From Streptomyces peucetius (GTDB lineage: Bacteria; Actinomycetota; Actinomycetes; Streptomycetales; Streptomycetaceae): a stretch of DNA of 64,000 nucleotides. The notes under the pieces were generated by a model, which searched no databases, was not told where the DNA came from, and saw only the letters and a program-made list of their open reading frames with translations. The stretch spans positions 3,534,001 through 3,598,000 of the forward strand of contig NZ_CP107567.1 of NCBI RefSeq assembly GCF_025854275.1, read 5' to 3'. A program made the translations under genes and the position numbers. Below, piece after piece: positions 60,969 through 64,000 of this stretch (position 1 is the stretch's first letter; every line of letters begins with the position of its first letter).

Positions 60969-61215
60969 GTACGACCTGACCACGGCCGTCTGGCACAAGT
61001 CCAGCTACAGCGACGGCAGCGGCGGCAACTGCCTGGAGGTCGCCACCTGGCGCAAGTCGACCTACAGCGGTGGCGAGGGCGGCAACTGCCTCGAAGTCGC
61101 GGACGGCCACCCCGACGTCGTCCCCGTCCGTGACTCCAAGAACCCCGACGGCCCCCATCTCGCCTTCCCGGCCGTCGCCTGGTCGGCCTTCGTCGCCGAC
61201 CTCAAGCAGGGCTGA
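60949..61215 (+). CDS. DUF397 protein with a duplicated core motif
   Basis: 88 residues, ATG at 60949 behind GGAGG. The DUF397 signature occurs twice in tandem: WHKSSYSDGSGGNCLEVA at 15-32 and WRKSTYSGGEGGNCLEVA at 34-51, then VPVRDSKNPDGP and WSAFVADLK. Single-copy members have about 70 residues. The two copies differ at scattered positions, so the duplication is not brand new. It is the expected partner of the XRE-DUF5753 protein upstream. Confidence 0.88.
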   Translation: MKTSSHEYDLTTAVWHKSSYSDGSGGNCLEVATWRKSTYSGGEGGNCLEVADGHPDVVPVRDSKNPDGPHLAFPAVAWSAFVADLKQG

Positions 61216-61272
61216 GGCAGCAGTCCCGGAGCTCAAGTCCCGAGATTCGAGCGCTCTTCACAGTGATGTGGG

Positions 61273-61296
61273 GGGTGGGTCCTGTTGAACCCACCC
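61273..61296 (+). terminator. Hairpin after the DUF397 gene
   Basis: GGGTGGGT (61273-61280) pairs with ACCCACCC (61289-61296) over an 8-nt loop, 58 bp after the DUF397 stop. Probable terminator of the XRE/DUF397 transcript. Confidence 0.6.
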
Positions 61297-61375
61297 ACCC
61301 TCCCTGTCGAGTTGACATCACGCGACCGACTTGCCACGCAGCGTCATCACGCTCCAGCGTTCCGATAAACGAACA

Positions 61376-61409
61376 ACCCCCGCCAGGTGCTACCAACACC
61401 TGCGGGGGT
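61376..61409 (+). terminator. Strong hairpin upstream of the interrupted helix-turn-helix gene
   Basis: ACCCCCGC, one bulged C, then CAGGTG (61376-61389) pairs with CACCTGCGGGGGT (61397-61409), a 13-bp stem around CTACCAA, 31 bp before the ATG at 61441. It may end the upstream transcript or act as an attenuator of the following gene. Confidence 0.6.
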
Positions 61410-61440
61410 CTGACCATCACGATCGAAAGAGCCTCGATCC

Positions 61441-62292
61441 ATGGCTGACTGCCAGCTTAGTGCTGCCCCGCATCCCCTCGCCAACCCCGGCTACGGCAAA
61501 CGAACCGTGTCGGGCCAAACGCCGCTCACCGCTGACGACTTCGCACATCTGCCCAAGCGTGAGGCGGCCGTCGCCGCGTACATCGACCGGCTGGCCGACA
61601 ACAGCGACATCTCCGTGAAGACGCTGGCCAAGTTCACCCCGTACGGCCAGTGGGCCATCTCCAAGGCGCTCAACCACCTGATCCGGGCCGGTCATCTGCG
61701 GCGCGGGCTCGAAGCGATCAACTCCGAGTCGGGCAGCACCCTGTGGGTAACACGCACATGATGGTCCCGTACGGCACACGACGACGCGTGGTGGGCGGCC
61801 TTCCAGCGCGGTGACGTGCCGGTGGAACCGGTGGAGAAGCGCCGACCGACCCGCTCGCGGGCGTACGTCCTGCTCGCCGCGCTGGGGCGGGCGAACCCGA
61901 TGATGTCGCTGTCCCACACCGAGTGCCTGGCGCTCGTGCCGCTGGTGGACGAGTGGTTCGCGCGCGTCGCGACCGAGCGGCAGCTGCTGCACGCGCTCAC
62001 CGACGGGCTGCCCGTCCCGGTCCACCACGCCGCCGCGCTCGCCCGCCGCCGCCTCACCGACAAGCTCCCGTCGGAGCCGGTCCCGCTGCCGCCGCCCCAC
62101 CGCATCCTCGAATGCGGCAAGTGCGGGGCGCCCGGCCGGGCGGACGCGCTCGTGGACGGCGTATGCGCCCGCTGCCGAGGCGGCGACACGGCCCCGCCAC
62201 CCACTCTCCCGGCGGCCCGCGTCCACGCCCACGCGGCCCAGGCCCGCGCGGCGGCGACCCGCCCGCCCGAGACGACAAGGACACAGCCATGA
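61441..62292 (+). pseudogene. Helix-turn-helix protein gene interrupted by an in-frame TGA
   Basis: The frame runs from ATG 61441 to a TGA at 61759-61761 (106 residues) and then continues open in the same frame from TGG 61762 to TGA 62292. The first part holds a winged helix (AAVAAYIDRLADNSDISVKT, WAISKALNHLIRAGHLRRG); the second part carries a helical domain (RPTRSRAYVLLAALGRANP) and a C-terminal zinc ribbon with CGKCGAPG and CARC. The same layout occurs intact at 6068-6931. Removing TGA would join ...VTRT directly to WSRTAHDDAWW, so the stop looks like a 3-bp insertion in ACATGATGG. Two separate proteins are also possible, since GTG 61816 could restart translation. Confidence 0.75.
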
Positions 62293-62348
62293 CCGTGCCG
62301 CTCACCCGGCCCCGCCACGGGGGACGATGGAGGGGAGGAGGCGACGCC

Positions 62349-62933
62349 ATGACCCGCATCAGCGCCGAGAACCCCGAGATGTCCGTCGAGGACTTCGAGG
62401 AACTGGCACGCACTGCCCCTGAGGGCGTAAAGCTCGAGTACATCGCAGGAAAGTTGAGGGTCAAGCCCGTGCCGGACCAGCTTCACAGGGCAATGGTCAT
62501 GTGGCTACTGACACAGTGCATGCAGCAACGGCCTGACCTGCTTCTTTACCCCGAACAGGACCTGCGGCTGGAGGGCTACCGCCGGGGGCGCGCCATCGCG
62601 GACGGCGCGCTGGCTCCGATCGACCACTTTGTGGCGCATGAGGCCATGTGGCCGAACCCGGAGGGCGTCCTCATGACCGTCGAGGTCACCTCACACGACG
62701 GCGACACCCACAATCGCGACCGGATCGAGAAGCGCGACGGCTACGCGGCCGCCGGGATTCCCGTCTATCTCCTCATCGATCGGGACACAAACTCGCTTCT
62801 CGTTCACAGCGAGCCCAGGAACGGCACGTACCACCTCGCCCGGACCTACTCCTACGGCGAGACCGTCCGGCTCCCCTCTCCCGTCGACATCACCCTCGAA
62901 ACGGAGAGGCTCAAGGACTACACCCAGGCGTAA
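62349..62933 (+). CDS. Uma2-family (DUF820) predicted endonuclease
   Basis: 194 residues from ATG 62349, preceded by GGGGAGGAGG; an upstream ATG at 62289 overlaps the previous stop but has no site. The family core is visible: MSVEDFEELARTAPEGVKLE, IADGALAPIDHFV (metal-binding Asp), VLMTVEVTSHDGD (Glu), and RIEKRDGYAAAGIPVYLLID. Uma2 proteins have the PD-(D/E)xK nuclease fold and are common in cyanobacteria and Streptomyces; the in vivo target is unknown. It follows the interrupted regulator closely. Confidence 0.9.
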   Translation: MTRISAENPEMSVEDFEELARTAPEGVKLEYIAGKLRVKPVPDQLHRAMVMWLLTQCMQQRPDLLLYPEQDLRLEGYRRGRAIADGALAPIDHFVAHEAMWPNPEGVLMTVEVTSHDGDTHNRDRIEKRDGYAAAGIPVYLLIDRDTNSLLVHSEPRNGTYHLARTYSYGETVRLPSPVDITLETERLKDYTQA

Positions 62934-63057
62934 ACTCGGCCGCATGAGCCGACGACGACATTGATCCACCGCCTCTGGTCCAGGAACGGGCTGTCGCGGG
63001 CCGCCGCGCGGGTGAGCACCCGGCGTCCCCTGTCCGTCCCAGCCAAGGACCACACGC

Positions 63058-64000
63058 ATGCTCACCGCTTCGTCGTGCCCACCCGGGCCGAACGGCCCGC
63101 TCGATCCCCGCGTCCGCAGACTTGAGCGACGGCTCTACGCCTACGCGGGACTTGAGGACTTCGTCCTCCTCTACCCCCTCTACGCCCTGCTCTTCGCCGA
63201 GCACGGTCTGACCACCGCCGAGATCTCGTCCCTGTTCGCCATCTGGTGCGTCGTCGGCCTGCTGGTCGAGGTGCCGTCCGGTGTGTGGGCCGACGTCGTG
63301 TCCCGCCGGGCCGTGATGGTCGTCGGCCCGGTGCTGACCGCCTGCGGGTTCGCGCTGTGGGCGCTGACCCCGTCGTACGCCGCCTACGCCGCCGGGTTCA
63401 CGCTCTGGGCGATCGGCGGTTCACTGCGCTCGGGCTCGATGGAGGCCCTCGTCCACGACGAGCTGGAACGGCTCGGCGCGGCCGACCGCTACGGGCGGGT
63501 CATGGGCCGGGCGGCGGCCGTCAGCATGGCCGCGACCGCCACGGCGACCGCCGCCGCCACGCCCGCGCTCGCCTTCGGCGGCGACACCCTGGTGTGGGCG
63601 GGCAGCATCGCCGCGTGCCTGCTGTGCGCGGCGGTCGGCGCGACGCTCCCCGAGCACCGGGCAGCCGCCCACCCTCGCGCGAAGGCCGAACTCCCGGGGT
63701 ACGTCGCCACCTTGCGGGACGGCCTCACCGAGGTACGTGGCAGCCGGCCCGTCCGCCGGGCCATGGTGCTCGCCGTGGTGATCACCTCGGTGTGGGGCGT
63801 GCTGGACGAGTACGTGCCGCTGCTGGCCGCGTCCACGGGCGTGGCGACCGAGACCGTACCGCTGCTGGTGCTGGTGGTGTGGGTCGGTGTGACGCTCGGC
63901 TCGCTGCTGGTCACGGCCGGCGAACGGCTCGCGGACCGTACGGTGGCCGCGCTGGTCGCGGCAGCCGCCGCCGCACTGGCCGCGGGCGCGCTCTCCGGCG
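63058..64000 (+). CDS. MFS transporter (partial, C-terminus outside window)
   Basis: 314 residues visible from ATG 63058; the frame is open to the window edge. After a polar N-terminus (LDPRVRRLERRLYAYAG) membrane segments follow, with YPLYALLFAEHGLTTAEISS and the motif VPSGVWADVVSRRAVMVVGP, the standard MFS loop between helices 2 and 3. Later segments include AMVLAVVITSVWGVLDEYVP. A multidrug exporter is the most likely role by family. Similar in style to the MFS gene at 54771. The 124-bp gap before it shows no other gene. Confidence 0.85.
   Translation, partial: MLTASSCPPGPNGPLDPRVRRLERRLYAYAGLEDFVLLYPLYALLFAEHGLTTAEISSLFAIWCVVGLLVEVPSGVWADVVSRRAVMVVGPVLTACGFALWALTPSYAAYAAGFTLWAIGGSLRSGSMEALVHDELERLGAADRYGRVMGRAAAVSMAATATATAAATPALAFGGDTLVWAGSIAACLLCAAVGATLPEHRAAAHPRAKAELPGYVATLRDGLTEVRGSRPVRRAMVLAVVITSVWGVLDEYVPLLAASTGVATETVPLLVLVVWVGVTLGSLLVTAGERLADRTVAALVAAAAAALAAGALSG

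Noticed and set aside
1..64000. tRNA or rRNA genes
   Set aside because: Reading by eye for cloverleaf ends (GGTTCGAATCC-type T-arms) and rRNA landmarks found none. A tRNAscan run would be decisive.

Overview
The window is about 73% GC, with strong G/C bias at third codon positions, frequent GTG starts and long false open frames opposite real genes. Together with typical families (XRE-DUF5753/DUF397 pairs, a DUF3027 protein, the futalosine menaquinone pathway, a HelD-like ATPase, sortase-E-type surface anchoring) this points to the chromosome of a Streptomyces or close relative. No rRNA, tRNA or CRISPR array was found. I count 68 protein-coding loci, two of them cut by the window edges, plus one IS element.

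Layout. 1-7 kb: a secreted protein, a beta-propeller phytase with a possible PHO box, small enzymes, and a regulatory set (ATP-binding anti-sigma-like protein, XRE-DUF5753 regulator, DUF397 protein, helix-turn-helix protein). 7-12.7 kb: an orphan double-glycine-leader peptide, a methyltransferase with a cation-diffusion-facilitator transporter, and a large secreted protein with a sortase-E-like LADTG anchor. 12.7-14.5 kb: an IS1182-type element that landed in the loop of the terminator hairpin of that surface protein. 14.5-24.7 kb: conserved core, with a sacsin/Hsp90-like ATPase, DUF3027 protein, MFS transporter, a DUF2771 lipoprotein with mqnB and mqnD (menaquinone by the futalosine route), a cold-shock protein and a HAD phosphatase. 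24.7-29.1 kb: an iron-siderophore ABC importer behind an iron-box-like site. 29.3-37.7 kb: a membrane protein, a WYL/helicase-associated protein, an XPB helicase and a HelD-like ATPase. 38.2-42.1 kb: CutC, a copper P-type ATPase behind a CsoR-type operator, and an HD-domain protein. 42.2-50.4 kb: an accessory block described below. 50.7-57.7 kb: MurR-type regulator and MurQ, an ArsR/MFS pair and a secreted serine hydrolase. 57.8-64 kb: a VapBC toxin-antitoxin pair, a second XRE/DUF397 set, an interrupted helix-turn-helix gene, a Uma2-family protein and a partial MFS gene.

The most interesting region is 45.8-50.4 kb on the minus strand. A protein resembling M29 metallo-aminopeptidases (all five candidate metal ligands present) is followed by four tandem mini-genes encoding the same 19-residue basic peptide, VKKTIKVRKNSNYLGTLLG, on exact 135-bp spacing with identical spacers. 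A long perfect hairpin comes next, then a second, degenerate M29-like protein, an S9 prolyl-oligopeptidase-like hydrolase, and a 33-residue Cys-containing reading frame coupled through an ATGA overlap. The arrangement (amplified tiny precursors, hairpin, peptidase-fold enzymes, below-average GC) looks like an undescribed ribosomal-peptide or peptide-signal operon. AzlC/AzlD exporter-like genes, a RraA-like gene and a CGNR regulator next to it may belong to the same system.

A family of GC-rich intergenic repeats fills most longer gaps (17.8, 20.7, 25.8, 29.1, 34.9 and 37.7 kb), and one copy splits the iron-transporter operon. Start codons were chosen from ribosome-binding sites and family conservation; alternatives are noted where they matter.
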